Source of the DNA: an uncultured Aequorivita sp.
Lineage (GTDB): Bacteria; Bacteroidota; Bacteroidia; Flavobacteriales; Flavobacteriaceae
Assembly (NCBI GenBank): GCA_937125455.1
Contig: CAKZLK010000043.1
Location: 186,001 to 250,000, forward strand
Direction: 5' to 3'
Length of the DNA: 64,000 nt
Shown: piece after piece, positions 16,081-26,099 of the stretch
How positions within the stretch are numbered: position 1 is the stretch's first letter
Layout: the number at the start of each line of letters is the position of its first letter
Made by a program: the position numbers and the translations under genes
The notes under the pieces: generated by a model
What the model saw: only the letters and a program-made list of their open reading frames with translations
The model's database searches: none
What the model was told of the DNA's origin: nothing

Positions 16081-17862
16081 ATGCGTAAAATTTGTTTTAT
16101 TTTATTCTTTTTTTCAGTCACGGTAGGCTTTTCACAAAGTGATGCCTTGGCCAAAAATTATTATGAGCAAGGTCAATTTGAAAAAGCATTGCGCATTTAT
16201 GAAAAGCTGAGCAAGCAAAACACCTATCGTCTGGACTATTTTATGGGAATGATCACAGCAAACCAACAGCTCGAAAATTTTTCGGAAGCAGAACGATTAC
16301 TGAATGAAAAATTGGGCAATGGTCGTAATTTCCCCCAGTTATATGTTGAACTTGGGTATAATTATTCCCTTCAAAATAAGACTGAATTAGCTACGGAAAA
16401 TTTCAACAAAGCTATTGCAGCTATAGACCTAAATCCAAACTTCGCATATAATATTGGAGCTACTTTTGAAAAATATAGCTTGCTCGATGAAGCTCTTACT
16501 ACCTATGAAAAGGCTATGCGCCTAAGCGATAAAATGGATTTCAACGGAAAACTGGCGCAGATTTATGGCGAACAGGGAAAGCTTGAAAAAATGTTTGACA
16601 GTTACCTAAACCTCATTGAAAAGAACTTGAGTTTTAAAAGTAATGCACAACGCTATTTTAGTCTATACACTACAGAAGACCCAACTAATGAAGCGAATAT
16701 TATTCTCAAAAAAATACTCCTACAACGATCTCAGCAAAATCCTGACATCCTTTATAACGACTTGCTGAGCTGGCTATTCATTCAACAAAAAGAATACAAA
16801 AAAGCTTTTACACAGGAAAAAGCCATTTACAAACGTATAGGCGAAGATTTAAGTGGCATTACAGACCTAGCCTATATTGCAATTGCAGATGAAGACTACG
16901 ATAGTGGAAGAGAGATCGTAAATTATATTATTGACAATTCCTTTACACAACAAAACAAACTTCAGGGCAATCAAATTTTGATGAAGATGGAGGTAAAAAC
17001 AGCCGAACCAAAAGAATATCCTGAAGTGGAAAAAAAGTTTGAAGACCTTTTGAATGAGTTTGGTCGAACCCGAGAAACTTATTTGCTTCAGATAGACTAC
17101 AACCATTTTTTGGCATTTAAAAACAATAAAAAAGAACTCGCCATTGAAAATCTGAAAGTCTTGGCAAAGCAACAATTAAACTCCTACCAAGAGGCGCGCG
17201 TAAAAATGGAGCTAGCAGATATTTTGGTTTTTGATGAAAAGTTCAACGAGGCTTTAATTTATTATTCCCAAATCCAGAAAAAAGTGCAAAGCGATGTGTT
17301 AGCACAGGAAGCCCGCTTCAAAGTGGCTCGCACCAGTTATTTTAAAGGCGATTTTGAATGGGCGCAAGTGCAACTGGACGTGCTTAAAAAATCTACTTCA
17401 CAATTAATGGCGAATGATGCCATGCAACTCAGTTTATTGATTCGCGACAACTCTTTGGAAGATTCCACACAAACCGCCCTTAAAAAATATGCCCGTGCCG
17501 ACCTTATGGAATTTCAGGATAAAGATGCAGAAGCTATTGGTGTTTTGGAAGATATTTTAACAAAAAACAAAGGCGAAAAAATTGAGGACGAAGCACTTTT
17601 GAAACAAGGCGAGATATATGAAAAGCGAGGCGAATATGTTAAAGCCGAAGCCAATTACCTCAAAATAATCGAATTTTATAACGATGATATTTTAGCCGAC
17701 GATGCTCATTACCGCTTGGCAAAAATTTACGAAGAAAAGCTAAATCAACCTGAAAAGGCAAAGAAACAGTACGAAGAGATCATCTTCCACTTCGCGGACA
17801 GTATTTATTTTGTGGATTCGCGAAAGAAATATCGAGCTTTGCGAGGGGATGCGATAAACTAA
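16081..17862 (+). CDS. Exported tetratricopeptide repeat protein
   Basis: A 593-residue protein with an N-terminal signal peptide (MRKICFILFFFSVTVGFSQS) followed almost wholly by TPR-like helical pairs. Clear units lie at about 22-55 (AKNYYEQGQFEKALRIYEKL), 90-125, 375-405 and 500-560 (LLKQGEIYEKRGEYVKAEANYLKIIEFY). No catalytic domain. TPR arrays act as protein-binding scaffolds, and periplasmic versions are frequent in flavobacteria. A partner cannot be read from the sequence. It is followed by DUF4286 and rsmA on the same strand, with about 100 bases before DUF4286. Confidence 0.88.
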   Translation: MRKICFILFFFSVTVGFSQSDALAKNYYEQGQFEKALRIYEKLSKQNTYRLDYFMGMITANQQLENFSEAERLLNEKLGNGRNFPQLYVELGYNYSLQNKTELATENFNKAIAAIDLNPNFAYNIGATFEKYSLLDEALTTYEKAMRLSDKMDFNGKLAQIYGEQGKLEKMFDSYLNLIEKNLSFKSNAQRYFSLYTTEDPTNEANIILKKILLQRSQQNPDILYNDLLSWLFIQQKEYKKAFTQEKAIYKRIGEDLSGITDLAYIAIADEDYDSGREIVNYIIDNSFTQQNKLQGNQILMKMEVKTAEPKEYPEVEKKFEDLLNEFGRTRETYLLQIDYNHFLAFKNNKKELAIENLKVLAKQQLNSYQEARVKMELADILVFDEKFNEALIYYSQIQKKVQSDVLAQEARFKVARTSYFKGDFEWAQVQLDVLKKSTSQLMANDAMQLSLLIRDNSLEDSTQTALKKYARADLMEFQDKDAEAIGVLEDILTKNKGEKIEDEALLKQGEIYEKRGEYVKAEANYLKIIEFYNDDILADDAHYRLAKIYEEKLNQPEKAKKQYEEIIFHFADSIYFVDSRKKYRALRGDAIN

Positions 17863-17962
17863 AGAAGCACAAAAAATAAAATCCCAAATTTCAAATCCAC
17901 CAACAGAATATTCTTAGAATGCTTTTGGAATTTGGTATTTGAACATTCGAATTTTAAAAAGT

Positions 17963-18295
17963 ATGTATATCTACAACGTAACCATAAACATAGAAGAAAC
18001 CATCCACGACAAATGGCTGCAATGGATGAAAACAGAACATGTGCCCGCAATGCTTGCCACTGGAAAATTCAGCAAGGCATTAATGACTCGAGTAATTGTG
18101 GAAGAAGAAATGGGCGGCATCACCTATTCCATACAATACACAACTGACAGCAAACAAACACTTCAAAAATACTACACCGAAAACGCTGCTGAACTTCGGG
18201 CGCAGAGCAAACCTTTTGAGGGGAAGTTTGTCGCATTCCGAACGGAACTTGAAATTATTGGCGAAGCCCATAACGAACTTTTCAAAAAAAGCTAA
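17963..18295 (+). CDS. DUF4286 family protein
   Basis: A 110-residue cytoplasmic protein of the DUF4286 family, a ferredoxin-like alpha/beta fold found widely in Bacteroidota. The conserved start MYIYNVTINIEETIHDKW, the segment EHVPAMLATGKF and the end KFVAFRTELEII are all present. I take ATG 17963-17965 as the start; the longer frame begins at TTG 17939 and adds eight residues not seen in the family. Function is unknown. It precedes rsmA by 66 bases, a frequent neighbour in flavobacteria, which hints at a translation-related role but does not show one. Confidence 0.88.
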   Translation: MYIYNVTINIEETIHDKWLQWMKTEHVPAMLATGKFSKALMTRVIVEEEMGGITYSIQYTTDSKQTLQKYYTENAAELRAQSKPFEGKFVAFRTELEIIGEAHNELFKKS

Positions 18296-18361
18296 ACCGC
18301 TGGGTATTCTTTGCAAAAACCTTTGCGTACTTTGCAGCGGAACAAGATTGCTTGTTTTTAG

Positions 18362-19183
18362 ATGAAAATGGAAAAATTATATAAGCAAAAAGGAAATTCA
18401 GAATCAGGAACTGTCCGTGCCAAAAAACACCTAGGCCAACATTTTCTGAAAGACGAAGCCATTGCTGAAAAAATAGGAGACACACTAACTCTGGAAGGCT
18501 ACAAAAATGTTTTGGAGATCGGCCCAGGAATGGGCGTGCTCACCAAATACTTGATTCAAAAAAATGTGGAGGTTATCGCGATGGATCTGGATACGGAGTC
18601 TATTGCCTATTTAGAAGAAAACTATCCAAACAAAAATCTTAAAATCATTGAAGCAGACTTTTTGAAGTATGATATTTCAATGCTTTTTGGGGAACAACAA
18701 TTCGCAATAACCGGTAATTTCCCGTATAACATTTCAACCCAAATTGTTTTTAAAATGTTGGAATGGAAAGAACGAATACCAGAGTTTACAGGAATGTTCC
18801 AAAAAGAAGTGGCGCAACGAATTTGCGAAAAAGAAGGCAGCAAAGCCTACGGAATTCTTTCAGTTTTGGCTCAAGCGTTTTATGATGCAGAATACCTTTT
18901 CACCGTACCGCCCTCAGTTTTCAACCCACCGCCAAAGGTAGACAGTGGGGTACTCCGATTGCGTAGAAAAGCAGATTTTTCAATTCCCTGTGACGAAAAG
19001 ATGCTTTATAAAGTAGTAAAAACTGCTTTTCAGCAGCGTAGAAAAACGCTTCGCAATAGTTTAAAATCCTTCAATCTTTCCGATAAAATAAAAGAAGATG
19101 CTATCTTTGGCCAACGCCCGGAACAACTTTCCGTTTCGCAATTTATAGCCCTTACACAAAAACTGGAAACCGATGCAATTTGA
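18362..19183 (+). CDS. rsmA: 16S rRNA (adenine1518/1519-N6)-dimethyltransferase
   Basis: Dimethylates two adenines in the 3' hairpin of 16S rRNA during small-subunit assembly (KsgA). It is 273 residues. Motifs: [11 protein letters not shown] (19-29), SAM site [11 protein letters not shown] (51-61), acidic ribose-binding MDLD (74-77), catalytic-type GNFPYNIS (near 118-125; the usual NLPYN with Phe for Leu) and [14 protein letters not shown] near 182-195. The ATG start at 18362 is chosen; Met3 is an alternative. The end overlaps mgtE by 11 bases, indicating coupling. Confidence 0.97.
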   Translation: MKMEKLYKQKGNSESGTVRAKKHLGQHFLKDEAIAEKIGDTLTLEGYKNVLEIGPGMGVLTKYLIQKNVEVIAMDLDTESIAYLEENYPNKNLKIIEADFLKYDISMLFGEQQFAITGNFPYNISTQIVFKMLEWKERIPEFTGMFQKEVAQRICEKEGSKAYGILSVLAQAFYDAEYLFTVPPSVFNPPPKVDSGVLRLRRKADFSIPCDEKMLYKVVKTAFQQRRKTLRNSLKSFNLSDKIKEDAIFGQRPEQLSVSQFIALTQKLETDAI

Positions 19184-20525
19184 GCTGACTGAAGAGTTTA
19201 TAGAACAGATTGAACAGTACATTGCCAATAATGATGGTGACGCACTGAAAGGTCTCCTGCACGACTTTCACTTTGCCGATGTTGCAGAGCTTCTTCAGGA
19301 ACTAAACCACGAAGAAGCCACTTTTTTAGTAAAACTTCTTGATAGTGAAATTACCAGTGAAGCTTTGATGGAGCTGGATGATGATTTTAGAGAACGCATT
19401 CTCGATAATCTGTCCCCTTCTGAAATTGCCGACGAGCTGGATGAAATGGATACTGATGACGCAGCCGACATTATTGCTGAGTTGGATGATGATATTCAAA
19501 AGCAAGTAATTGACCACATTGAGGATGAAGATCATGCGGCAGATATTGTTGATCTCTTACGGTATGACGAAGACACTGCTGGTGGTTTAATGGCGAAGGA
19601 GTTAGTTCGCGTTAAAGAAACTTGGACCGTTGCCGGATGCGTCCGCGAAATGCGCAGACAGGCTGAAAATGTAACACGCGTACATTCCATTTATGTAACC
19701 GATAAACACGGAAAGCTAAAAGGAAGACTTTCCTTAAAAGATTTACTCACCGCTCCCGAAAAAGCACATATTATTGATGTTTACATTCCAAAAGTGGATT
19801 ATGTAAACGTGCATACCGAAGCTGAAGATGTTGCACGAATTATGCAGAAATATGACTTGGAAGCCATTCCGGTTGTTGACGATGATGGAATTTTGGTGGG
19901 CCGAATTACTATTGACGATATTGTAGATTTCATAAAAGATGAAGCCGAAAAAGATTATCAAATGGCGGCTGGTATTTCGGAAGATGTTGAGGCAGACGAC
20001 AGTATTTGGCAACTTACCAGAGCGCGACTTCCTTGGCTTATTTTAGCACTTATCGGTGGTTTTGTGAGTGTTTCGGTTTTAGGAACGTTTTCTGGCGCTA
20101 TGACAGACCACGCCACACTTTTCTTTTTTGTGCCGCTTATAGCAGCAATGGCCGGAAATGTAGGTGTACAATCATCTGCTATTGTGCTTCAAGGGCTTGC
20201 AAACAATAGCTTGAAAGGTTCGCTTTGGCAAAGATTGATTAAAGAAATATTACTAAGTCTTTTAAATGGTTTCATACTCTCGGTAATATTAGTTATTGGC
20301 GGGATGTTACTGCTTGGAATGGATTTTTTGTTTGGACTTACCATTGGTATTTCACTCATATCTGTAATAATAACGGCTGCCCTTATAGGCACTTTTATGC
20401 CAATAATCTTGGACGCAAGAGGAATAGATCCCGCAATGGCAACAGGCCCATTCATAACTACCAGTAATGATATTTGTGGAATTCTTATCTACTTCACGAT
20501 TGCAAAACTAATTCTAGGCTTTTGA
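19173..20525 (+). CDS. mgtE: Magnesium transporter MgtE
   Basis: Inner-membrane magnesium channel/transporter of 450 residues. Residues 1-130 are the superhelical N domain, rich in Asp/Glu ([30 protein letters not shown]). Two CBS domains follow at about 135-255 ([48 protein letters not shown]). The C-terminal pore has five membrane segments from about 285, including [22 protein letters not shown] and [25 protein letters not shown]. In known MgtE the cytosolic domains sense Mg2+ and gate the pore. It overlaps rsmA upstream and the thioesterase start downstream. Confidence 0.96.
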   Translation: MQFELTEEFIEQIEQYIANNDGDALKGLLHDFHFADVAELLQELNHEEATFLVKLLDSEITSEALMELDDDFRERILDNLSPSEIADELDEMDTDDAADIIAELDDDIQKQVIDHIEDEDHAADIVDLLRYDEDTAGGLMAKELVRVKETWTVAGCVREMRRQAENVTRVHSIYVTDKHGKLKGRLSLKDLLTAPEKAHIIDVYIPKVDYVNVHTEAEDVARIMQKYDLEAIPVVDDDGILVGRITIDDIVDFIKDEAEKDYQMAAGISEDVEADDSIWQLTRARLPWLILALIGGFVSVSVLGTFSGAMTDHATLFFFVPLIAAMAGNVGVQSSAIVLQGLANNSLKGSLWQRLIKEILLSLLNGFILSVILVIGGMLLLGMDFLFGLTIGISLISVIITAALIGTFMPIILDARGIDPAMATGPFITTSNDICGILIYFTIAKLILGF

Positions 20526-20917
20526 AACCTGAAGTTTTTAAACATCGTTTCATCGTCCCAGCTTCAGCTATAGATGGATTAAACCACGTAAATAATGTTG
20601 CATATTTACAATGGTGTTTAGATACAGCGGAAGAACATTGGATTTCAAAAACTTCGCAGAAACAGCGCGAGCAATATGTTTGGGTCGTTTTAAATCATTT
20701 TATTTCCTACAAAAACCCTTCGTTTTTAGGGGAAGTACTTGAAACGCAAACTTGGATTGAAAGTTACGAAGGCGTGAAAAGTGAACGACATTACAAAATA
20801 ATTAGGCCTATCGATGAAAAAATAATCGTTGAAGCAACAACCCTTTGGTGTTTTCTAGATGCAAAATCATTTCGCCCCATAAAAATACCCGAAGAAATCG
20901 GTAAACTTTTTCAATAA
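20522..20917 (+). CDS. Acyl-CoA thioesterase, 4HBT hotdog family (TTG start)
   Basis: A single-hotdog thioesterase of 131 residues, probably hydrolysing an acyl-CoA in the cytoplasm. The active-site helix reads DGLNHVNNVAYLQW (YbgC/4HBT type, with Asp and the HVNN motif), followed by the beta strands WVVLNHFISYKNP and GEVLETQTWIESYEG. The start is TTG at 20522-20524, overlapping the mgtE stop as TTGA. The frame has no ATG or GTG that would keep the fold, and the more upstream TTG at 20474 lies deep in mgtE. Overlap implies coupled translation with mgtE. Substrate unknown. Confidence 0.85.
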   Translation: MKPEVFKHRFIVPASAIDGLNHVNNVAYLQWCLDTAEEHWISKTSQKQREQYVWVVLNHFISYKNPSFLGEVLETQTWIESYEGVKSERHYKIIRPIDEKIIVEATTLWCFLDAKSFRPIKIPEEIGKLFQ

Positions 20918-20957
20918 CATCAAGGTTGATAATCAACTCAGTCCCCATTATTTTCAA

Positions 20958-20965
20958 TACTTTTG
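20958..20965 (+). promoter_or_regulatory. -7 box for the flippase/dut operon
   Basis: TACTTTTG matches TAnnTTTG exactly, 20 bases before the TTG start codon at 20986. No -33 TTG at standard distance was found. Confidence 0.55.
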
Positions 20966-20985
20966 TGCCATAAAACTGCACCGCA

Positions 20986-22440
20986 TTGAGCGTTTTCAAA
21001 AAACTTTTTAAACAGACATTTATATACGGGCTAGCAACTGTATTGCCACGCGTTTTATCGGTTATTCTCGTCCCGCTTTATGTAAAGGTTTTGTTGCCAG
21101 AAGAATACGGTATCTATTCCACAGTTATGGCTTTCCTTATTTTGGGGAATGTTTTACTTAGCTATGGAATGGAAACGGCATTTTTCAGGTTTGTAACTAA
21201 AGATGAATCGCAACAAAAAATTGTACAGTCCACTACTCTAACTTCGCTCACGATTTCTACACTTATCTTTTTGGGAATCACGCTGCTTTTCAGAAATTTT
21301 ATCTCTGAAATTTCAGAATTTAAACCAGAATACGTTACCTACGGACTTTTAATTTTAGCCTTGGATGCATTGGTAGTACTACCTTTTGTTTGGTTCCGTG
21401 CCAATGAAAAACCAATGCGTTATGCCATAATTAAAATTTTTAATGTAGTTATCAATCTCGTCTTCAACCTTTTCTTTCTCTTAATGCTTCCAAAACTTGC
21501 CGAAAACAGTAATTATTGGAGTTCCCTTTGGTTTCCCGAAAACAAAGTAGCATATGTTTTTATTGCAAATTTAATAGCAAGTGCTGTCACGCTTTTGGTT
21601 TTGCTTCCTCTTTATGTGAAAATCGGTTTTGGTTTCAGTAAAACCATTTGGAAACAGATGATGAAATATGCTTTTCCAGTACTTATTGCAGGGATTGCTT
21701 TCAGCATCAATGAAGCTTTTGACAGAATTTTGTTGAAATACTTGCTGCCCGAAAATATTGCCGAGGTTCAAGTTGGACTATATTCCGCCTGCTACAAACT
21801 GGGAATGTTTATGACACTTTTTGTGATGGCTTTTCGTTTGGGCATCGAACCATTTTTCTTTAACCATTCCGGTCATACAAATGCTAAAAATACGTACGCT
21901 ACCATCACCAAATATTTTACGCTATTTGGCTGTTTGATCCTTTTGGTAGTAGTTGTCTATATAGATGTTTTCAAACGTATTTTAATCCCGAACAGTCAAT
22001 ATTGGGAAGCCCTTAAAATTGTTCCGCTCATACTATTGGCAAATCTTTTTTTAGGCATTTACCACAATCTTTCGGTATGGTATAAAGTGACGGATAGAAC
22101 GAAATACGGTGCATACATTTCGGTTTTTGCTGCAATTGTAACGTTAGTGCTGAACTATGTTTTAATTCCTATAATTGGTTATATGGGTTCTGCCGTTGCC
22201 ACACTTGCAGCTTATGGCAGTATGATGGTGCTTTCGTACCTTTACGGACGTAAATATTATGACGTTCCGTATGAAGTAAAAAAAATAAGCGGTTATCTAC
22301 TGTTGGCCATTGGTTTTTCGGCGATTTCCTTTTATGCCTTTAACGGAAATATTTGGCTAGGAACTGCGTTGTTAGTAGTATTTGCAGCAATTATGTTCTA
22401 TTCTGAAAAGAATGAGTTTTTAAAAATCATCAGAAAATAA
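20986..22440 (+). CDS. Wzx/MATE-like polysaccharide flippase (TTG start)
   Basis: A 484-residue polysaccharide biosynthesis protein of the MOP superfamily with 14 predicted membrane segments, likely flipping a lipid-linked glycan across the inner membrane. It begins [24 protein letters not shown], with the family segment [23 protein letters not shown] following. The only usable start is TTG at 20986-20988; the first internal Met would remove the first helix. It opens a compact plus-strand run: dut after 5 bases, then a sugar nucleotidyltransferase, TPR protein, DUF4292 and an EnvC-like protein, consistent with envelope glycan work. The glycan is unknown. Confidence 0.88.
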   Translation: MSVFKKLFKQTFIYGLATVLPRVLSVILVPLYVKVLLPEEYGIYSTVMAFLILGNVLLSYGMETAFFRFVTKDESQQKIVQSTTLTSLTISTLIFLGITLLFRNFISEISEFKPEYVTYGLLILALDALVVLPFVWFRANEKPMRYAIIKIFNVVINLVFNLFFLLMLPKLAENSNYWSSLWFPENKVAYVFIANLIASAVTLLVLLPLYVKIGFGFSKTIWKQMMKYAFPVLIAGIAFSINEAFDRILLKYLLPENIAEVQVGLYSACYKLGMFMTLFVMAFRLGIEPFFFNHSGHTNAKNTYATITKYFTLFGCLILLVVVVYIDVFKRILIPNSQYWEALKIVPLILLANLFLGIYHNLSVWYKVTDRTKYGAYISVFAAIVTLVLNYVLIPIIGYMGSAVATLAAYGSMMVLSYLYGRKYYDVPYEVKKISGYLLLAIGFSAISFYAFNGNIWLGTALLVVFAAIMFYSEKNEFLKIIRK

Positions 22441-22445
22441 TTTCA

Positions 22446-22880
22446 ATGAAAATTAAAATAATCAACAAATCAAACCATCCCTTACCTTCCTATGAAACAA
22501 TCGCTTCGGCAGGAATGGACCTACGAGCTTGCGTTGACGAGCCTTCAACGTTAAAGCCATTGCAGCGCGCCATTGTTAAAACGGGACTTTTTATAGAATT
22601 ACCAATCGGTTATGAAGCCCAAGTACGCCCACGAAGCGGTTTGGCAGCAAAAAAGGGAATTACAGTTTTAAACTCTCCTGGCACTATCGATGCCGATTAT
22701 CGCGGTGAGATTGGGGTGATTTTGGTAAATCTTTCCAATGAAGATTTTACTATTGAGCATGGCGAACGCATTGCACAATTGGTAATCGCCAAACACGAAC
22801 GCGCGGTTTGGGAAGAAGTGGAAGAACTTTCTGATACTTCACGCGGAGCGGGAGGTTTTGGAAGTACTGGTGTGAAATAA
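22446..22880 (+). CDS. dut: dUTP diphosphatase
   Basis: Trimeric dUTPase that converts dUTP to dUMP and pyrophosphate, keeping uracil out of DNA and feeding dTMP synthesis. It is 144 residues with all five motifs: AGMDLRA (21-27), RPRSGLA (near 61-67), [18 protein letters not shown] (near 77-94), RIAQLVI (near 109-115) and the C-terminal RGAGGFGST (near 133-141) that closes over the active site. It begins 5 bases after the flippase stop. Confidence 0.98.
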   Translation: MKIKIINKSNHPLPSYETIASAGMDLRACVDEPSTLKPLQRAIVKTGLFIELPIGYEAQVRPRSGLAAKKGITVLNSPGTIDADYRGEIGVILVNLSNEDFTIEHGERIAQLVIAKHERAVWEEVEELSDTSRGAGGFGSTGVK

Positions 22881-22905
22881 CAAATTTGAACTTAACTCAA
22901 AATAA

Positions 22906-23922
22906 ATGAAAATAATAGTCCCAATGGCAGGTCGCGGAAGTCGCCTTCGTCCTCATACTTTGACAGTTCCAAAACCTCTGATTCCCGTTGCCGGAAAACC
23001 AATCGTTCACCGTTTGGTGGAAGACATCGTAGGCGTTTTAAATGAAGATATTGACGAAATCGCCTTCATTCTTGGCGACCCAGCATTTTTTGACGACGAG
23101 GTTGTGGAAAGTTTAAAGGCACTTGCAATAAGTTTGGATGCAAAACCAACAATATATCGTCAACTTGACCCTAAAGGAACAGGCCACGCCATAATGTGCG
23201 CCAAGGATTCGCTGTCAGGACCGGCAGTAATTGCTTATGCAGATACATTGATTCGTGCAGATTTTGATTTGGACAAAAAAGCCGACGCGGTAATTTGGAC
23301 CAAAAAAGTAAAAAATCCAGAGGCGTATGGCGTTGTGAATCTCAACGAAAAGAATGAAATAATTGAATTGGTTGAAAAACCAAAAGAATATGTGAGTGAC
23401 CAAGCCGTTATAGGTATTTATTATTTTAAGGACGTAGCGCAACTTAAAAATGAATTGCAATATGTTTTAGACAACAACATTATCAACGGAGGCGAGTACC
23501 AAATTAACGACGGCATTAAACGGATGATGGCAGCTGGAAAGATTTTCAAAACTGGAACAGTTGACGAATGGATGGATTGCGGAAATAAAGAAGTTACGGT
23601 TGAAACCAATCGAAAAATGTTAGGTTTTCTTTCCGAAACAAATTACCCTTTGATTGCTGAAAATATTACCAACGACAATTCAATAATAATATCTCCCTGT
23701 TTTATCGGCGAAAATGTTATTTTAAAAAATAGCACCATAGGTCCTTATGCCTCTATTGGCGAAGGCACGGTAATTGAAGACAGTTCAGTAAAAAATAGTA
23801 TTATTCAAACTAATTCCAAAATCAAAAACGCAAATTTGGACAACGCCATGATTGGCAATTATGCTACTTTTGATGGAAACTTCACCAATGTGAGTATTGG
23901 TGATTATTCTGAACTGAAATAA
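22906..23922 (+). CDS. Sugar-phosphate nucleotidyltransferase
   Basis: Makes an NDP-sugar from a sugar 1-phosphate and NTP, probably of the glucose-1-phosphate thymidylyl/uridylyltransferase class. It is 338 residues. The N-terminal Rossmann domain has the signature PMAGRGSRLRPHTLTVPKPLIPV (6-28) with the GxGxRLxP loop and catalytic-site Lys, then DPKGTGHAIMCAKD and INGGEYQINDGIKRM. From about 250 hexapeptide-like repeats (ISPCFIGENVILKNSTIGPYASIGEG) form a left-handed beta-helix, without an obvious acetyltransferase site. The sugar and nucleotide cannot be fixed. Neighbours suggest envelope polysaccharide supply. Confidence 0.92.
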   Translation: MKIIVPMAGRGSRLRPHTLTVPKPLIPVAGKPIVHRLVEDIVGVLNEDIDEIAFILGDPAFFDDEVVESLKALAISLDAKPTIYRQLDPKGTGHAIMCAKDSLSGPAVIAYADTLIRADFDLDKKADAVIWTKKVKNPEAYGVVNLNEKNEIIELVEKPKEYVSDQAVIGIYYFKDVAQLKNELQYVLDNNIINGGEYQINDGIKRMMAAGKIFKTGTVDEWMDCGNKEVTVETNRKMLGFLSETNYPLIAENITNDNSIIISPCFIGENVILKNSTIGPYASIGEGTVIEDSSVKNSIIQTNSKIKNANLDNAMIGNYATFDGNFTNVSIGDYSELK

Positions 23923-23924
23923 AA

Positions 23925-23950
23925 TTTCTGCGAAAGCAGGAATCTCATGA
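23925..23950. repeat. Short REP-like inverted repeat
   Basis: TTTCTGC (23925-23931) pairs with GCAGGAA (23936-23942), with one G-U pair, across GAAA, followed by TCTCATGA. A related element lies at 59171-59190; both share an AAAG-GCRGG-WATCT core. It fills the gap before the TPR gene. Confidence 0.5.
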
Positions 23951-23951
23951 T

Positions 23952-25328
23952 TTGAAGCTAAAACTTAAATACATACTTCTATTTTTTTTCGGAATAATTG
24001 TTCCGAAGCAACTCTGTGCTCAAGAAATAAAAAACGATTCCATCCATGATCCAATGGATCAATTAGGTGATGTGACTGATGCTTTTCAGGAGAACTTTTT
24101 TGAAGCACTGAAACAAAAAGCGATAGAAAATTATGAATTGGCTTTGACCGCCCTTAACAAAGCCGAAAAAGCTGCCAATAGCAAAGAAAACAAAGCCGTG
24201 GTCTATTTTGAAATGGGTAAGAATTATACCTATCTAAAAAACTATGCTCAGGCCGAAGAAAATTTCAACAAGGTCCTAAAAAGCGAAGGTGACAGACCAG
24301 ACGTTCTGGAACAGCTTTACGAAGTTTTTTATCAGCAAAAAGATTACGAAAAATCCATTCCGTTGGTGCAAAAACTCATTCCGTTCGACGAAGATTACAA
24401 GGAAGATTTGGCCAACCTCTACATTCTAACGAAACAATATGATAAGGCTTTGGTAGAGCTGGATGCGCTTGACGCGCTTTGGGGTGAAAGTGACATCCGT
24501 AATGCGCTGCGAGCTCAAATATACCGTGCAACTGGTAATACTGAAGGCGCCATTGAAAATTTAGAACAAAAAATTGACGAAAATCCTAAAAACGAAAAGG
24601 AATATCTTAACCTTATCTTTCTTTATAGTGAGCAAGGCAACACGGAAAAAGCATTTGATGCAGCAAAAAAACTTTTGAAAAACAAACCAAACTCAGAATT
24701 GGTCCATTTAGCGCTTTACAAATTTTATTTGGATGAAGACAATGCTACAGAAGCAATAAAATCTATGAAAATTGTTTTTGCTTCAGAAGAAGTTGACAAA
24801 GAAACAAAATATAAAGTGTTGGGCGATTTTATTCAATTTGTGAATGAAAACCCACAATACGAAACAGATTTGGCCGAAATCGTCAATACGTTTTCTGTTG
24901 ATAATAGCCGCATTTATGAAAAGCTTGGCGATTATTATGCAGCAAAAAACCGAAAAGAAGACGCACTGGCAGCCTATGAAAAAGGTATTGCAAAAGACGC
25001 AGACAATTACAACCTTTTGAAGAATACACTATTGTTTCAAATTGATTTAAAAAAATATGAAGCAGCTGCAAAATTGAGTTCCGAAGGATTGGAGATTTTT
25101 CCCGCACAAGCACTTTTATATTTGTTGAATGGCGTTGCCAACAACGGACTTAAAAAAAGTGATGAAGCTATTGAAAGCCTTGAAACGGGATTGGATTTTA
25201 TTTTGGAAGATCCAAAAATGGAACGTGATTTTTACGAGCAGCTAAGTCTTGCTTTCACAACAAAAGGAGATTCAAAAAAGGCAAAAATGTATGCAGATAA
25301 AGCCACTGCAACCAAAATGCCCAATTAA
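23952..25328 (+). CDS. Exported tetratricopeptide repeat protein (TTG start)
   Basis: A 458-residue protein with a signal peptide (KLKLKYILLFFFGIIVPKQLCAQ) and TPR units throughout: about 55-90 (ENYELALTALNKAEKAA), 85-120 (VYFEMGKNYTYLKNYAQAEENFNKVL), 125-165, 205-245 and 330-375 (IYEKLGDYYAAKNRKEDALAAYEKGI). The start must be TTG at 23952; an ATG five bases upstream reads straight into a stop, and the first internal Met follows the signal peptide. It is followed by DUF4292 after 6 bases. Likely a periplasmic scaffold for the envelope genes around it; partner unknown. Confidence 0.88.
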   Translation: MKLKLKYILLFFFGIIVPKQLCAQEIKNDSIHDPMDQLGDVTDAFQENFFEALKQKAIENYELALTALNKAEKAANSKENKAVVYFEMGKNYTYLKNYAQAEENFNKVLKSEGDRPDVLEQLYEVFYQQKDYEKSIPLVQKLIPFDEDYKEDLANLYILTKQYDKALVELDALDALWGESDIRNALRAQIYRATGNTEGAIENLEQKIDENPKNEKEYLNLIFLYSEQGNTEKAFDAAKKLLKNKPNSELVHLALYKFYLDEDNATEAIKSMKIVFASEEVDKETKYKVLGDFIQFVNENPQYETDLAEIVNTFSVDNSRIYEKLGDYYAAKNRKEDALAAYEKGIAKDADNYNLLKNTLLFQIDLKKYEAAAKLSSEGLEIFPAQALLYLLNGVANNGLKKSDEAIESLETGLDFILEDPKMERDFYEQLSLAFTTKGDSKKAKMYADKATATKMPN

Positions 25329-25334
25329 AAAACT

Positions 25335-26099
25335 ATGAAACTGAAACCTTTTTATTTTCTTTTAATATTAGTGTTAGCTTCTTGTGGCGGAGCTAAAAAT
25401 ATTTCAAAAATTGAAAATGCTTCTGCCAAGGAAGTTATTAATGCTCACAAAGCTGCAACTCCAGATTTTAAAACCTTGGCTGGTCGAGTACAGTTGGTTT
25501 ATGAAACCGATGAAAAACTGCAAAGCATTACGGTAAGCCTGCGGATGGAAAAGGATAAAAACATATGGATAAAAGCTTCTATTTTAGGTATTACTATTGC
25601 GAAAGTTTTAATAACTCCAACAAGCGTAAGTTATTACGAAACTATTGGAAATACGTATTTTAAAGGTGATTTTGCTATTTTGGGAGAATGGATTGGAACA
25701 CCGATAAACTTTCAGCAGGCGCAAAATATGCTTTTAGGACAATCCATTTTTACACTAAGTCCTTCAGAGTATTCGGCTGCCGTTTTTCAGAATAAATTCA
25801 AAATACAGCCTAAGCAACAACCTCAAAATTTTATACATTCGATCTTTTTGAATCCAGAAAATTACAAGGTCGCTTCGGAAACCTTAGCACAACCCAATGA
25901 TGGCCGTTTGTTGAGCATTCGCTACGGCGATTATCAAAAAATTGAAGACCAGTTCTACCCTTCAACTATTTTGATAGACACCTCCGAAAAAGGTTCAAAA
26001 ACGAAAATTGAAATGAATTACAAAAAAATCGATTTGAACGTGGATGTAAGTTTCCCGTTCGATATTCCACAAGGCTATGAAGAAATCCATCTTAATTAA
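25335..26099 (+). CDS. DUF4292 lipoprotein
   Basis: A 254-residue lipoprotein: MKLKPFYFLLILVLASCGG, lipobox LASC with Cys17. The rest matches the DUF4292 family, with an LolA/LolB-like run of beta strands (TLAGRVQLVYETDEKLQSITVSLR, KNIWIKASILGITIAKVLITP). A role in lipoprotein or lipid handling at the outer membrane is a fold-based guess. The stop TAA (26097-26099) directly abuts the ATG of the EnvC-like gene, so the two are translated from one transcript. Confidence 0.88.
   Translation: MKLKPFYFLLILVLASCGGAKNISKIENASAKEVINAHKAATPDFKTLAGRVQLVYETDEKLQSITVSLRMEKDKNIWIKASILGITIAKVLITPTSVSYYETIGNTYFKGDFAILGEWIGTPINFQQAQNMLLGQSIFTLSPSEYSAAVFQNKFKIQPKQQPQNFIHSIFLNPENYKVASETLAQPNDGRLLSIRYGDYQKIEDQFYPSTILIDTSEKGSKTKIEMNYKKIDLNVDVSFPFDIPQGYEEIHLN

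Noticed and set aside
18096-18365. Frames in other phases between DUF4286 and rsmA (89 codons plus, 78 and 67 minus)
   Set aside because: They overlap the conserved DUF4286 and rsmA coding regions and have no family features.
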